Notes: generated by a model from the letters alone, not told the origin. 64,000 nt of DNA from Bacillus sp. EB01 (GCF_000613125.1 NZ_HG964497.1:4810378-4874377); one strand, 5' to 3'. Positions 7,991 through 18,216 are shown, numbered from the stretch's first letter. Numbers and translations are program-made.

Positions 7991-9403
7991 ATGTTGGTTA
8001 CCATCCACGATACAGAGTTAAAGGAAGGCATCCTTCAAGGAATAATTAGAGCAAAGGAATTGGGCAGGCCTGTGCTGGTAAGTGAAGTTAGCAAGGTTGG
8101 AGCTATGGATCCTTTGTTGTTTTTTGCCAGTGGAAAAGAAGAGTTCCTGGGTGAACGTTTTTTTTGGAAAAGCCCAGGAGAAGAAATTACTATAGCCGGA
8201 CTTGGAATTGCCGCGCAATTAAGTGTTGATTCCGATGATGACCGGTTTACGATTATTAATAAACAATGGGATAGGCTTATAAAGGATAGCATCGTAATGA
8301 ACAGCTATTCTTCTGAGGGTATTGGGCCTCTAATGTTTGGCGGGTTTGCATTTGACCCACAAAAGCCAAGAACAGCGCTATGGTCAAAATACCAGGATGC
8401 TTTGTTTCACATTCCTCGCTTTATGGTTTCTGTTTTGAAGGGGGATGTGTATTTAACTACAAACATCATGTGTACGAAGTATGATGGAATATCACTTTTC
8501 ACTAAGGTTGCCTCTGAGAGGGAGGCCCTATTAAATAAGGTAATCGAGGGTTCAGAGGGTGAAAAATCTTCCCTTGTCCGAGTTGAAGAAATTGGTGCTG
8601 CTGAATGGAAAGTGACCGTAAAAAATGTAGTTGAGGATTTAAATAATGGTGGACCGCTTAAGAAGGTGGTTCTGGCAAGGGAGCTTCGCCTTTATTTTGA
8701 TGGTTTGATTGACTCGGTTAAAATTCTTGGCAAGCTGAAGGAACAGCAAAAAACTAGTTTTGTGTTTTCTTTTGAATCTGCAGGAGATAGCTTTATCGGA
8801 GCTTCACCTGAACGTCTCGTAAAGAAGGCAGGAATGAAAGTTCAATCAGCCTGCCTTGCCGGCTCGATACCAAGAGGTGGGACAGATGTTGAAGATAAAA
8901 AATTGGGTGATCTGTTGCTGTCGGATGAAAAAAACCTCTCGGAACATCAGTATGTAGTTGAAATGATACGGGAAGCATTGGAGGAGACCTGTGAATCGGT
9001 TTTCATTCCAGAAAAGCCCCAACTAATGAAGATTAGGGATATACAGCACTTATATACACCGGCAGAAGGAATTGCTAAGGAAGAGACAAGCCTGCTTCAA
9101 CTGGTTGACAGGCTTCATCCAACTCCTGCTTTAGGCGGGCTTCCAAAAGAATTGGCAGTAGAAAAGATCCGCGAGATGGAGAATCTTGACCGTGGTTTGT
9201 ATGCTGCACCTGTTGGGTGGCTGGATTATTCCGGGAATGGTGAATTTGCTGTGGCAATTAGGTCAGGTCTAATTCAGGGAAACGAAGCCTCCCTGTTTGC
9301 AGGCTGTGGTGTTGTTGCAAATTCAGATGCAGATAGTGAATACCTGGAAACAGGCCTTAAATTCAGGCCGATGCTTTCAGCCCTTGGAGGAGTACAGGAA
9401 TGA
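7991..9403 (+). CDS. menF: Isochorismate synthase MenF
   Basis: Converts chorismate to isochorismate, the first committed step to menaquinone. The 470-aa protein has the chorismate-binding domain in its C-terminal half: KKVVLARE (about 223-230), GASPERLVK (about 270), TPALGGLPK (about 378), DRGLYAAPVGW (about 399) and EFAVAIRSG (about 418). The ATG at 7991 is preceded by TGGAGGG. Its stop overlaps the menD start by four bases (ATGA), so the two are translationally coupled. Confidence 0.94.
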   Translation: MLVTIHDTELKEGILQGIIRAKELGRPVLVSEVSKVGAMDPLLFFASGKEEFLGERFFWKSPGEEITIAGLGIAAQLSVDSDDDRFTIINKQWDRLIKDSIVMNSYSSEGIGPLMFGGFAFDPQKPRTALWSKYQDALFHIPRFMVSVLKGDVYLTTNIMCTKYDGISLFTKVASEREALLNKVIEGSEGEKSSLVRVEEIGAAEWKVTVKNVVEDLNNGGPLKKVVLARELRLYFDGLIDSVKILGKLKEQQKTSFVFSFESAGDSFIGASPERLVKKAGMKVQSACLAGSIPRGGTDVEDKKLGDLLLSDEKNLSEHQYVVEMIREALEETCESVFIPEKPQLMKIRDIQHLYTPAEGIAKEETSLLQLVDRLHPTPALGGLPKELAVEKIREMENLDRGLYAAPVGWLDYSGNGEFAVAIRSGLIQGNEASLFAGCGVVANSDADSEYLETGLKFRPMLSALGGVQE

Positions 9404-11148
9404 ATCATCAAGAAGCATTAACATCCTATTTGGCTGCATTCGTAGCTGAACTTGTTAAAACTGGTATAAAGGAAGTTGTCATTAGCCCTGGTTCGCGCTC
9501 TACACCAATGGCATTGGTTATGGCAGAACATCCGGAGCTAAAAATTCATATTCATGTCGATGAACGTTCTGCCGCATTTTTCGCTCTTGGTTTGGCAAAG
9601 GGAAGTGGCAAGCCTGTTACTATTCTTTGTACATCCGGAACGGCAGCGGCAAATTATTTCCCGGCGATCGTTGAGGCCAAGTATTCCCGTATTCCTTTGC
9701 TTGTATTGACTGCGGATAGGCCGCATGAATTAAGAGACGTAGGTGCACCTCAGGCGATTGACCAAATTGATTTATATGGCAAGCATGTTAAGTGGTTTTC
9801 GGAAATGGCACTTCCTGAGGAAGGCTCTGATATGATCAGATACGCCCGGACCGTTTGTGCCAGGGCTGTTTCAAAGGCAACGGAATTACCAGCTGGGCCA
9901 GTTCATCTTAACTTCCCATTCCGTGAACCGCTTATACCAAAGCTGGATAAAGAGCAGCTATTTGAAATGCTGGAAAGGCCGCAAAAGTATGTTTCAATTA
10001 GCCGCGGCAGACTTGAACTATCGGAGGAAGAATACAAGGAGATTGCTCTTGTTTTAAACAGTAATAAAAAAGGAATCATTGTATGCGGCCAACTCGAAGC
10101 AGGCAGTTTAAAAACAAGGATAGAGAGTCTGTCCAGAAAGACAGGCTACCCAATTCTTGCCGACCCTCTTTCACAGCTTAGGAGCAGCAAAGTAAGCCGG
10201 GAATTGCTTATTGATACATATGATGCATTCCTGCGTTTACCAGAAGCAAAATCTTTACTAAAGCCAGAAGTTGTGATTCGTTTTGGTGCGATGCCAGTCT
10301 CCAAAGCATTGACAACTTTCCTTCGGGAAAACCATAGTGCCCGCCAATTTGTTATAGATGGCGGTGATGGATGGCGTGATCCTCACTCATTATCAACTGA
10401 AATGATTTACTGTGATGAAGAACTTTTTTGTGAAGGCCTTCTTCCGTTTGTAGAATCAAATTATGATAGTGTTTACATGAATGAGTGGTCTGATGTAAAT
10501 CACTTGTCAAAGGAAACGATGATTTCCGAATTAAACCGTGACGCGCTTACAGAAAGCTTTGTTTACAATCAACTGCAGGAGCTTCTTCCCGAAGGAGCCA
10601 GCATCTTTGTCGGAAATAGTATGCCCATTAGGGACTTGGACAGCTTTTTTTGGCTGAACGATAAAAATATTCGAGTCCTGGCCAATCGTGGGGCTAACGG
10701 GATCGATGGGATTATCTCCAGTGCGCTCGGAGCATCTGTCCATGCAATGCCGATGTATCTTGTACTTGGCGATTTAACATTTTATCATGATATGAACGGA
10801 CTCCTCCCTGCAAAGTTGTATGGACTCGATATCACAATTATTATTATAAATAACAATGGCGGAGGAATTTTTTCTTTCCTTCCGCAGTCGAATGATAAGA
10901 AGAATTTTGAGTTACTATTTGGAACACCAACCGGGCTTGATTTTTCCCATGCAGCTGCTTTATATGGCGGAGCATTCACCCGTGTCGAAACCCTTGTCGA
11001 TTTTAAGAATGCAATGATGAAGTCCAGAGAAGTTCGGGGGTTAAAAATTATTGAAGTTATGAGTGATAGAGAAACAAATACAGCTGACCATCGAAGAATT
11101 TGGAATTCGGTTTCCCAGGAAATAAAAAAGCTGGTTGACTTATCATGA
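9400..11148 (+). CDS. menD: SEPHCHC synthase MenD
   Basis: Thiamine-diphosphate enzyme that joins 2-oxoglutarate to isochorismate, giving 2-succinyl-5-enolpyruvyl-6-hydroxy-3-cyclohexene-1-carboxylate. The 582-aa protein shows SPGSRSTP (about 29-36), the VDERSAAFF segment with the conserved glutamate, GNSMPIRDLDSFF (about 404) and the ThDP/Mg site GDLTFYHDMNGL ... NNNGGGIF (about 457-487). Length is normal. It overlaps both menF and menH by four bases. Confidence 0.96.
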   Translation: MNHQEALTSYLAAFVAELVKTGIKEVVISPGSRSTPMALVMAEHPELKIHIHVDERSAAFFALGLAKGSGKPVTILCTSGTAAANYFPAIVEAKYSRIPLLVLTADRPHELRDVGAPQAIDQIDLYGKHVKWFSEMALPEEGSDMIRYARTVCARAVSKATELPAGPVHLNFPFREPLIPKLDKEQLFEMLERPQKYVSISRGRLELSEEEYKEIALVLNSNKKGIIVCGQLEAGSLKTRIESLSRKTGYPILADPLSQLRSSKVSRELLIDTYDAFLRLPEAKSLLKPEVVIRFGAMPVSKALTTFLRENHSARQFVIDGGDGWRDPHSLSTEMIYCDEELFCEGLLPFVESNYDSVYMNEWSDVNHLSKETMISELNRDALTESFVYNQLQELLPEGASIFVGNSMPIRDLDSFFWLNDKNIRVLANRGANGIDGIISSALGASVHAMPMYLVLGDLTFYHDMNGLLPAKLYGLDITIIIINNNGGGIFSFLPQSNDKKNFELLFGTPTGLDFSHAAALYGGAFTRVETLVDFKNAMMKSREVRGLKIIEVMSDRETNTADHRRIWNSVSQEIKKLVDLS

Positions 11149-11954
11149 ATGCAGGAATTAATGGCTTGGATTACCACATTGAAATAAGCGGGGAGGGACA
11201 TCCGCTTTTGCTGCTCCATGGGTTTACCGGGAGCAGCGGAACATGGCAGTCCTTCTTCGAAAGATGGGGAGCCCACTCAACCCTTATTTGTCCGGATTTG
11301 CCTGGGCATGGCAGAACCACGCCAATTCCTAAGCCTGAACGGCTTTCCATGGAAAATACGGTCGAGGACCTTAAGTGCATTTTGGATGATTTCAAGATTG
11401 AAAAGGCAGACGTCCTTGGCTATTCCATGGGTGGTAGAGTGGCGCTTGCTTTTGCTCTTAGATTCCCAGAAAGAATTCGGAATCTTATTTTGGAAAGCTC
11501 GTCTCCAGGGCTGGAGAATTCCGATGATCGAAAGGCAAGGCGCATGAAAGACAACCAACTTGCCAACTTTATAAAGGAGCATGGCATCGAGGAGTTTGTC
11601 GATTATTGGGAAAACATCCCCCTATTTTCCTCGCTTCAGTCTTTATCTAACGAAATTACTTTAAAGGTAAGGAAGGAACGTTTAAGAAACAGCCCTGAAG
11701 GCCTTGCAAGCTCATTGGTTGGAATAGGGACAGGAGTTCAGCCAACATATTGGAATAAGCTTGGAGAACTTAATTGTAGGACTTTGCTCATCGCAGGCAG
11801 CAAAGATGAAAAGTATTGCAAAATTGCTAAAGAGATGGCAGCCAGGATAAAAAATTGCAGAATTGAATTAGTTTATGAGGCTGGACATGCAATTCATGTG
11901 GAACAATCGGAAAAGTTTGGTACAATAGTAAGTGGGTTTTTGACAAATACATAG
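11145..11954 (+). CDS. menH: SHCHC synthase MenH, alpha/beta hydrolase fold
   Basis: Removes pyruvate from the MenD product to give SHCHC. The 269-aa alpha/beta hydrolase has an oxyanion segment [13 protein letters not shown] (about 23-35), the nucleophile elbow GYSMGGR (serine near 94), an acid in AGSKDEK and a C-terminal catalytic histidine in AGHAIHVEQ. It overlaps menD by four bases, consistent with one translationally coupled unit. Confidence 0.93.
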   Translation: MNAGINGLDYHIEISGEGHPLLLLHGFTGSSGTWQSFFERWGAHSTLICPDLPGHGRTTPIPKPERLSMENTVEDLKCILDDFKIEKADVLGYSMGGRVALAFALRFPERIRNLILESSSPGLENSDDRKARRMKDNQLANFIKEHGIEEFVDYWENIPLFSSLQSLSNEITLKVRKERLRNSPEGLASSLVGIGTGVQPTYWNKLGELNCRTLLIAGSKDEKYCKIAKEMAARIKNCRIELVYEAGHAIHVEQSEKFGTIVSGFLTNT

Positions 11955-11968
11955 AGGAGGTTATCCAT

Positions 11969-12787
11969 TTGGCAGTAGAATGGGTGGCAGAACGCCAATA
12001 CGACGAAATTCTTTACGAAACATATAATGGTATTGCAAAAGTAACCATCAACCGTCCGCATGTACACAATGCGTTTACTCCTAAAACGGTAATGGAAATG
12101 ATTGATGCCTTTGCTTATGCAAGGGATGATTCCAAGATTGGTGTAATTATTCTAACAGGTGCAGGAGATAAGGCTTTCTGTTCCGGCGGTGACCAAAAAG
12201 TACGAGGCCATGGCGGCTATGTTGGTTCTGATGAGATTCCGCGCCTGAACGTACTTGACCTTCAGCGTTTAATACGTGTCATTCCAAAGCCGGTTATCTC
12301 AATGGTAAAAGGCTATGCGATTGGTGGCGGGCATGTTCTCCACGTTGTCAGCGATTTAACCATTGCTGCAGATAACGCAATCTTTGGACAAACTGGCCCG
12401 AAAGTCGGCAGTTTTGATGCGGGCTATGGTTCAGGTTATCTTGCTAGAATAGTTGGCCATAAAAAGGCCCGTGAAATCTGGTATCTTTGCCGCCAGTACA
12501 ATGCCCAGGAAGCTCTTGATATGGGCCTTGTCAACAAAGTTGTACCACTTGATCAAGTTGAAGAGGAAACAATCCAATGGTGTGAGGAAATCCTTGAGAA
12601 GAGCCCAACTGCCATTCGTTTCCTAAAAGCCGCGATGAATGCAGATACAGACGGACTTGCTGGACTACAGCAGTTTGCCGGAGATGCAACACTTCTATAT
12701 TACACAACCGATGAAGCAAAAGAAGGCCGCGATGCATTTAAGGAAAAACGCAAGCCAGACTTCGGCCAGTTCCCAAGATTTCCATAA
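11969..12787 (+). CDS. menB: 1,4-dihydroxy-2-naphthoyl-CoA synthase MenB
   Basis: Crotonase-fold enzyme that closes the second ring of the naphthoate from OSB-CoA. The 272-aa protein has the family marks [13 protein letters not shown] (about 72), [11 protein letters not shown] (about 112) and [12 protein letters not shown] (about 149). The start is TTG at 11969, preceded by AGAGGAGG, and fits the family N-terminus. A hairpin terminator lies between this gene and menE, unlike the tight coupling further upstream. Confidence 0.96.
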   Translation: MAVEWVAERQYDEILYETYNGIAKVTINRPHVHNAFTPKTVMEMIDAFAYARDDSKIGVIILTGAGDKAFCSGGDQKVRGHGGYVGSDEIPRLNVLDLQRLIRVIPKPVISMVKGYAIGGGHVLHVVSDLTIAADNAIFGQTGPKVGSFDAGYGSGYLARIVGHKKAREIWYLCRQYNAQEALDMGLVNKVVPLDQVEEETIQWCEEILEKSPTAIRFLKAAMNADTDGLAGLQQFAGDATLLYYTTDEAKEGRDAFKEKRKPDFGQFPRFP

Positions 12788-12827
12788 GAAAAGCGGAAGC
12801 TCCTTTTGTTGGAGCTAGTTATACAGG
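12786..12827 (+). repeat. Minimal copy of the AAGCGGAAGC...GGAGCTAG repeat
   Basis: Right after menB the sequence AAGCGGAAGCTCC faces GGAGCTAG across a few bases. These are the two ends of the dispersed repeat family, joined with almost no interior. The inner AGCTCC/GGAGCT arms form a hairpin. Confidence 0.45.
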
Positions 12828-12845
12828 TACGTTTAAATGTAATTC

Positions 12846-12880
12846 ACAGCTTGATGGAAATCCCATCAAGCTGTTTTCCT
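12846..12880 (+). terminator. Terminator inside the men gene cluster
   Basis: A perfect 12-bp stem ACAGCTTGATGG / CCATCAAGCTGT with a 5-nt loop and a TTTT tail lies between menB and menE. The T run is short, so termination may be partial. Confidence 0.7.
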
Positions 12881-12949
12881 ATTTGTATGAATACGATAAC
12901 TCAGTTCCGAAACAATACTAGAGATAGAGCGTTAAAGAAGGTGTACATC

Positions 12950-14440
12950 ATGACTATGAGAATGCCGCATTTTTTGAAAAAAAGAGCCTTCCTTACTCCG
13001 GATCGCCCGGCATTATTATTTAATAATCAGCTATTAACATTTAAAGAACTATATGCGAAAAGTCTGTCACTTGCTACGAAATTAACGTCAGCAGGTGTTG
13101 ATTCCAGCACATTTACTGGAGTGCTAATAAAAAACAATCTTGAATCAGCCATCCTTCTATATGCGTTGCAGATATGTCGGGCACCTGCTGTGATGCTAAA
13201 CAACAGATTAACTGCTGCTGAAATTGCCTGGCAGCTCCGGGATGCAAATGTCAGCATCCTCATTAGTGAACCCTCACTAACTTCTTTGGCTAAGGAGGCA
13301 GCATCAAGCCATGAATCGGTTACGACCTTAACCTTAACTGAACTTTCCTCCATAAAGCCCGCTAATTGGATTCCATCAGATGAGGTGTCCCTTGAAGACA
13401 TTTGCACTGTCATGTATACATCGGGTACAACCGGACATCCAAAAGGGGTTTTACAAACCTATGGAAACCATTGGTGGAGTGCCTCTGGGTCAGCACTGAA
13501 TCTAGGTATGACCGAACACGATACTTGGCTTTGCACAGTACCGCTCTTTCATATAAGCGGCTACTCGATTCTTATAAGGGGAATTATTTATGGCAATCTT
13601 GTCATTTTACATGAACATTTTGACCCGAAGCACGTGGTCAAAGATATTATAGAGAAAAAAGTCTCGTATATGAGTATTGTCGGAACAGCTTTAAATCGCG
13701 TGTTGGATGAACTGGGTGACAGGAATCTCCCGGATACCTTTGGGTGTATGCTGCTCGGGGGCGGACCAGCACCGCTTCCTCTCCTGGAAGCTTGCCGCCG
13801 TCAGAATGTCCCTGTTTTCCAAACGTATGGCATGACAGAGACAGCATCTCAATCGGCCACGCTTGCTTCAGAGTATAGTTTGTCTAAATTAGGTTCAGCA
13901 GGGAAGCCGCTTTTTCCGGTTTCTATCAAGATTCAGCTTGATGATGGAAACGAGGCACCAGCCGGGGAAGAGGGAGAAATCCTTGTTAAAGGTCCCAATG
14001 TTATGCCTGGATATTTGAACCGGCCGGAGGCAACAGCGGAAAAGATTGTGGATGGCTGGTTCCATACAGGTGATATTGGCAAGTTGGATGAGGAAGGTTT
14101 CTTGTATGTAATTGACAGGAGATCTGATTTAATTATTTCGGGCGGGGAAAACATATATCCTGCAGAAGTGGAAAGTGTACTCGTTTCTCATCCATATGTT
14201 TGGGACGCAGGGGTAGCAGGGATTTCCGACTCCGAATGGGGACAGGTTCCTGTTGCATTCCTGATTTTAATGGATGGCTATTCACTTACTGAAGAGGAAT
14301 TGCGGTCTTATTGTCTTTCTAGGCTAGCGAAATATAAAGTCCCTCGGAGTTTTTATTTTGTAAAAGAGCTTCCAAGAAACGCATCCAACAAGCTTTTACG
14401 TAGAAACCTAACTAGCCTTATCGGGGGAGACCTTACATGA
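12950..14440 (+). CDS. menE: o-succinylbenzoate-CoA ligase MenE
   Basis: Activates o-succinylbenzoate to its CoA thioester with ATP. It is a 496-aa adenylate-forming enzyme with the AMP-binding motif MYTSGTTGHPKGV, the YGMTETAS motif, GWFHTGDIG with the conserved aspartate, and the C-terminal lysine in NASNKLLRRNL. The frame is open 48 codons further up, through the terminator hairpin, but the family N-terminus (MPHFLKKRAFLTPDRPALLF) fits the ATG at 12950, preceded by AAGAAGGTG. It overlaps menC by four bases. In pathway order it acts before MenB although it is encoded after it. Confidence 0.94.
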   Translation: MTMRMPHFLKKRAFLTPDRPALLFNNQLLTFKELYAKSLSLATKLTSAGVDSSTFTGVLIKNNLESAILLYALQICRAPAVMLNNRLTAAEIAWQLRDANVSILISEPSLTSLAKEAASSHESVTTLTLTELSSIKPANWIPSDEVSLEDICTVMYTSGTTGHPKGVLQTYGNHWWSASGSALNLGMTEHDTWLCTVPLFHISGYSILIRGIIYGNLVILHEHFDPKHVVKDIIEKKVSYMSIVGTALNRVLDELGDRNLPDTFGCMLLGGGPAPLPLLEACRRQNVPVFQTYGMTETASQSATLASEYSLSKLGSAGKPLFPVSIKIQLDDGNEAPAGEEGEILVKGPNVMPGYLNRPEATAEKIVDGWFHTGDIGKLDEEGFLYVIDRRSDLIISGGENIYPAEVESVLVSHPYVWDAGVAGISDSEWGQVPVAFLILMDGYSLTEEELRSYCLSRLAKYKVPRSFYFVKELPRNASNKLLRRNLTSLIGGDLT

Positions 14441-15543
14441 ATCTCCATTCAATCAAGTTATCGATTATTTCCATGCCATTAAAACATCCCTTTCATACAC
14501 ATCTGGAAACAGTTAGCGTCAGGGAAGGGATACTGGTTGAGGTGTGTGATAATGAAGGATTAGAAGGATATGGTGAAGGAGTAGCCTTCTCATCGCCCTG
14601 GTACACGGAAGAGACTGTTTCGAGTAGCTGGTCGGTGATTAGATCTTCTTTAATCCCTCTGCTTCAAAGAAATGCAATAAGCCATCCTAATGAAGTGTTT
14701 GAGGTATTTAGTGCAGTCCGACGAAATCATATGGCAAAGTCGGCTGTTGAAATGGCTTTGTGGGACTTATTTTCCAAGAAAAAAGGGAAGCCTCTTTCAC
14801 GATTCATCGGAAGCGAAGACCAACTCATACCTTCAGGGTTTGTCGTTGCTGCGAGGAACGAGGCTGAGGCACTCGAACAAACCTCGCGTTATGTGGAAGA
14901 GGGCTATCAGCGAATCAAGGTCAAAATAGGCCCTTCCAATGATTATTCGTTGCTCTCAGCGATTAGGCGGGACTTTCCAGAATTGCCAATCATGGCGGAT
15001 GCCAATTCTGCTTATACTCTTAAAGATGCAGATAAACTGAAGGCACTGGATGAATTAGGCTTACTGATGATAGAACAGCCACTAGCATACGATGACTTTA
15101 TTGAGCATGCGAAGCTTCAGAAGATGATTTCCACGCCAATATGCCTAGATGAGAGTATTTCTTCGTATTCAGATGTTGTCCTCGCTTTAGAAATGGGCAG
15201 CTGCAAAGTAATAACGATAAAGGCCGGAAAAGTCGGTGGACTCAGTGAGGCGATCCGAATCCATGATTATTGCAAGAATAGGAACATACCTGTTTGGTGT
15301 GGCGGAATGATTGAATTTGGGGTGTCCCGGGCTCATAACGTAGCTCTTGCATCCCTGCCTGGCTTTACAATACCGGGTGATATTTCAGCCTCCTCCCGCT
15401 TTTGGGAAGAGGATATCATTACACCGGAAATAACGGTTAAGGACGGCCGGATATCAATCCCAGAGGGAGACGGGATAGGATTTGGGCTTAATCGGAAACG
15501 GCTGTCTGAAGTTACAGTCAAAACCGAAACTTTTAGGCTATAG
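14437..15543 (+). CDS. menC: o-succinylbenzoate synthase MenC
   Basis: Dehydrates SHCHC to o-succinylbenzoate. The 368-aa protein is an enolase-superfamily member with the catalytic KVKIG lysine (about 163), metal ligands in DANSAY (about 188), EQPL (about 212) and DESI (about 240), and the second lysine in KAGKVGG (about 262). It belongs to the Bacillus-type OSB synthase / N-succinylamino-acid racemase group, but the men context settles the role. Confidence 0.93.
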   Translation: MNLHSIKLSIISMPLKHPFHTHLETVSVREGILVEVCDNEGLEGYGEGVAFSSPWYTEETVSSSWSVIRSSLIPLLQRNAISHPNEVFEVFSAVRRNHMAKSAVEMALWDLFSKKKGKPLSRFIGSEDQLIPSGFVVAARNEAEALEQTSRYVEEGYQRIKVKIGPSNDYSLLSAIRRDFPELPIMADANSAYTLKDADKLKALDELGLLMIEQPLAYDDFIEHAKLQKMISTPICLDESISSYSDVVLALEMGSCKVITIKAGKVGGLSEAIRIHDYCKNRNIPVWCGGMIEFGVSRAHNVALASLPGFTIPGDISASSRFWEEDIITPEITVKDGRISIPEGDGIGFGLNRKRLSEVTVKTETFRL

Positions 15544-15572
15544 TTATATACTTTTCTGATTTAGTAAGAATC

Positions 15573-15613
15573 AGGGGAAGCTGCAAATCACCGATGCGGC
15601 TTCCCTTTTTATT
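15573..15613 (+). terminator. Terminator after menC
   Basis: Stem GGGAAGCTGC / GCGGCTTCCC around an 11-nt loop with a TTTTT tail, 30 bases after the menC stop. Confidence 0.85.
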
Positions 15614-15752
15614 TTATCTGACTACTACTAAAGATGTAGAAAGGTAGACTTTCTTTCGTATTTTTATTATTTTCACAAGGAAATTAGAAAAAACTTATAA
15701 AAGAGGAAGGAATTCATCTAAATATTCAGAATATAAATATTTATGAAAAGAG

Positions 15753-15770
15753 AATGAATGTTCATTCATT
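15753..15770. promoter_or_regulatory. TetR-type operator candidate before yhgE
   Basis: The inverted repeat AATGAATG-TT-CATTCATT has perfect 8-bp arms. TGAATG half-sites of this kind are typical of TetR-family repressors such as Bacillus FadR. It lies 28 bp before the yhgE ATG, where a repressor would block transcription or the leader. No tetR gene is next to it. Confidence 0.55.
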
Positions 15771-15797
15771 TTTTCAAAAACTAAAAGGAGGTCGGTT

Positions 15798-18209
15798 ATG
15801 GAAAATTTCTCAACATCTTTATCAGCACTGAAGGAGAGAAAAGGAGCAGTAATTGCAATTATTGCCGTCATATTAGTTCCACTGATATACGCTGCCCTGA
15901 TCCTCTCTGCTTCATGGGGACCTTATGACAACCTGTCTAATTTACCGGTTGCTGTAGTTAACAATGATGCAGGTGCTATGTCTGGAGATGAAGAAGTCAA
16001 TGTAGGCAATCAGCTTGTCGATTCACTTAAGAAAAGCATGACACTAGGTTTTAAATTTGTCAGTTCTGAAGAGGCAAAGAAGGGGATGGAGGATTTAACC
16101 TATTATATGACAATCGAAATCCCTGAGGACTTTTCACAAAGAGTTACAACAGTCCTTGAAGAAAACCCTCAAATCCCTGAACTGACTTATACACAAAATG
16201 AAGGCTTGCACTTCATGGCGGCACAGGTTACAAATAAAGCTGCAGAACAGATCAGGGAGCAGCTGGGGAACCAAATAACCGAAACTTACGTGAGGAATGT
16301 CTTTACTCAGCTTGAACAGGTGGCAGCGGGGTTCCAGGATGGCGCAGAGGGTTCAACTAAAATTAATGAGGGCTCTGTTAAACTCAAGGGTGGGACTGGC
16401 CAAATTCTTAGTTCTCTTGAAACAAAAGCACCGGATATAAGCAAGCTCGCAGATGGTGCGAAGGAGTTGAAAGCCGGGACCGGGGAACTTGCTACAAAAA
16501 TCCAGGGGGGAACTGCTGGGGTTAATCAGCTTGCAGATGGATCAAAAACATTGGCTGCTGGATTTAAACCATTTAGCGATGGGACAAATCAATTAAATGC
16601 CGGTATTTTGGCTGCAAAAAGTGGCGCGTTTAAACTTGCGAAAGGTTCTAATGACCTCAGTAAAGGACTTAATGATGCCAACAATGGAGCAATAACCCTG
16701 AATAACGGTATGAAAGAACTAAAAGCTGGAACAAATGGAGTGCTAGAGGGGTTGCAAGGAGTTCAGGGAAAGCTACCAGAACTAATTGAAGGAACTAAAA
16801 GCATCGCGGCTGGCTTGGGAGAGGCAAAAACCTCAGTAGAAACCTTGTTGGAACCTGGTGCCCGACAAGTAGCAGATGGAGTCAAACAATTATCTAAACA
16901 TCCAATTCTGGGTCCTGTGCTGCTTGCCGATAAGGATTTTCAGAGACTTCTCGAAGGCAGTGAGGCACTAGCCAACGGTATGACGTTGTATAAAAACAAA
17001 ACAGCCCCTCTCGCCCCGGGTGCACAGCGGATCGCAAATGGTCTTGATGCTGAGGACCCTAAGACGCTGGATATTAAGGGTGCTGTCGATCAATTGGTGG
17101 CTGGAAGTGATAAACTGGACAAGGGTGCTAAAGCATTGTTAGATGGATCGGGTGCTCTAGCTAATGGAACTAGTCGGCTTGCAGCAGGTGCCGGGGAGAT
17201 TGCAAAGGGCAATTCTGATTTAGCAGCCGGCACTGGAGAGCTAGCGACAGGTTCAGGCAAAATTGTCGCTGGGGCAAATGAACTTGCAGCAGGTGCTAAA
17301 AAGGTTGCTGATGGCAATGGAACTCTCCAAAGTTCTTGGACTGCATTGTCTAATGGTGCACAAAAAATTAATAATGGGATGGCACAAGTCAGTGAAGGAA
17401 ACCAAACTGTAAATACAGGCTGGGGAACACTGACAGATGGAGTTAAACAAGTCGATAACGGCATTGGTCAAATTGAAAGCGGTTCCAAGGAACTGGCCGA
17501 TGGTTTGAAGGGCGGCGCTGAAAAAGTGGGGGCTATAAGAGCGGATGATTCCAATATCGCCCAATTTGCATCCCCTGTTGCTCTTAAGCAAAACGTTTTA
17601 AACAGTTTCCCAATGTACCGTTACGCGAATGCTCCGTATGTTCTCGCACTAGCACTGTTTGTTGGTGTTTTGGTGATGACAGTTGTATTTAATATGAGAA
17701 AGCCTGATACACAAGAAGTATCCAGCTTCACCTGGTACAGTTCATTATTTAGTAAAATGGCGGGTGTTGCTGTACTGCAGGCTGTGATTGCAAGTGTTTG
17801 TACGCTGTTCTTCTTGAAGCTTTCAGCTTATCACAGTATTCTTCTGGTTATTTTTGCAATAATAGCAAGTCTTGCCTTTCTGTCAATTGTATTCTTCCTA
17901 GTAGCTGCTGCAGGTAACATTGGTAGATTCATTGCATTTGTCTTCCTGGTCCTTCAACTTTCAACCACAGGCTCAAGCTTGCCGATCGCTATGCTGCCGG
18001 AAGGATTACGAACACTAAGTACATTCCTGCCGATGCGATATGCAATCGACAGCTTCAGATCAATTATTTCACTTGATAATGCAGGTGCTGGATGGGCCAA
18101 TGCGTTTGTCCTATTATTCTTCCTGATTTCTGGTCTTGCGTTGGCAGCTGTTGTAGTATTCTTCCAAAATAAGCGATCAAATACTGCTACACCAGCAAGA
18201 GTCGCATAA
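15798..18209 (+). CDS. yhgE: YhgE/Pip family membrane protein with a long repeat-rich extracellular domain
   Basis: 803-aa protein. One N-terminal membrane segment (about 16-40, VIAIIAVILVPLIYAALILS) is followed by roughly 580 residues outside the membrane, then several membrane segments from about 610 onward resembling an ABC-2-type permease. The outer part is full of short repeats such as LADGAKELKAGTGELA and LAAGTGELATGSGK, which should form long helical rods. Relatives include B. subtilis YhgE, the phage-infection protein Pip of Lactococcus and type VII secretion accessory proteins. The substrate is unknown. The ATG has an AAAAGGAGG ribosome site. It stands alone between two terminators. 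Confidence 0.88.
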   Translation: MENFSTSLSALKERKGAVIAIIAVILVPLIYAALILSASWGPYDNLSNLPVAVVNNDAGAMSGDEEVNVGNQLVDSLKKSMTLGFKFVSSEEAKKGMEDLTYYMTIEIPEDFSQRVTTVLEENPQIPELTYTQNEGLHFMAAQVTNKAAEQIREQLGNQITETYVRNVFTQLEQVAAGFQDGAEGSTKINEGSVKLKGGTGQILSSLETKAPDISKLADGAKELKAGTGELATKIQGGTAGVNQLADGSKTLAAGFKPFSDGTNQLNAGILAAKSGAFKLAKGSNDLSKGLNDANNGAITLNNGMKELKAGTNGVLEGLQGVQGKLPELIEGTKSIAAGLGEAKTSVETLLEPGARQVADGVKQLSKHPILGPVLLADKDFQRLLEGSEALANGMTLYKNKTAPLAPGAQRIANGLDAEDPKTLDIKGAVDQLVAGSDKLDKGAKALLDGSGALANGTSRLAAGAGEIAKGNSDLAAGTGELATGSGKIVAGANELAAGAKKVADGNGTLQSSWTALSNGAQKINNGMAQVSEGNQTVNTGWGTLTDGVKQVDNGIGQIESGSKELADGLKGGAEKVGAIRADDSNIAQFASPVALKQNVLNSFPMYRYANAPYVLALALFVGVLVMTVVFNMRKPDTQEVSSFTWYSSLFSKMAGVAVLQAVIASVCTLFFLKLSAYHSILLVIFAIIASLAFLSIVFFLVAAAGNIGRFIAFVFLVLQLSTTGSSLPIAMLPEGLRTLSTFLPMRYAIDSFRSIISLDNAGAGWANAFVLLFFLISGLALAAVVVFFQNKRSNTATPARVA

Positions 18210-18216
18210 AGTTCGT

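Noticed and set aside
17090-17591. Antisense ORFs within yhgE
   Set aside because: They mirror the regular codon pattern of the repeat-rich yhgE domain and lack ribosome sites.
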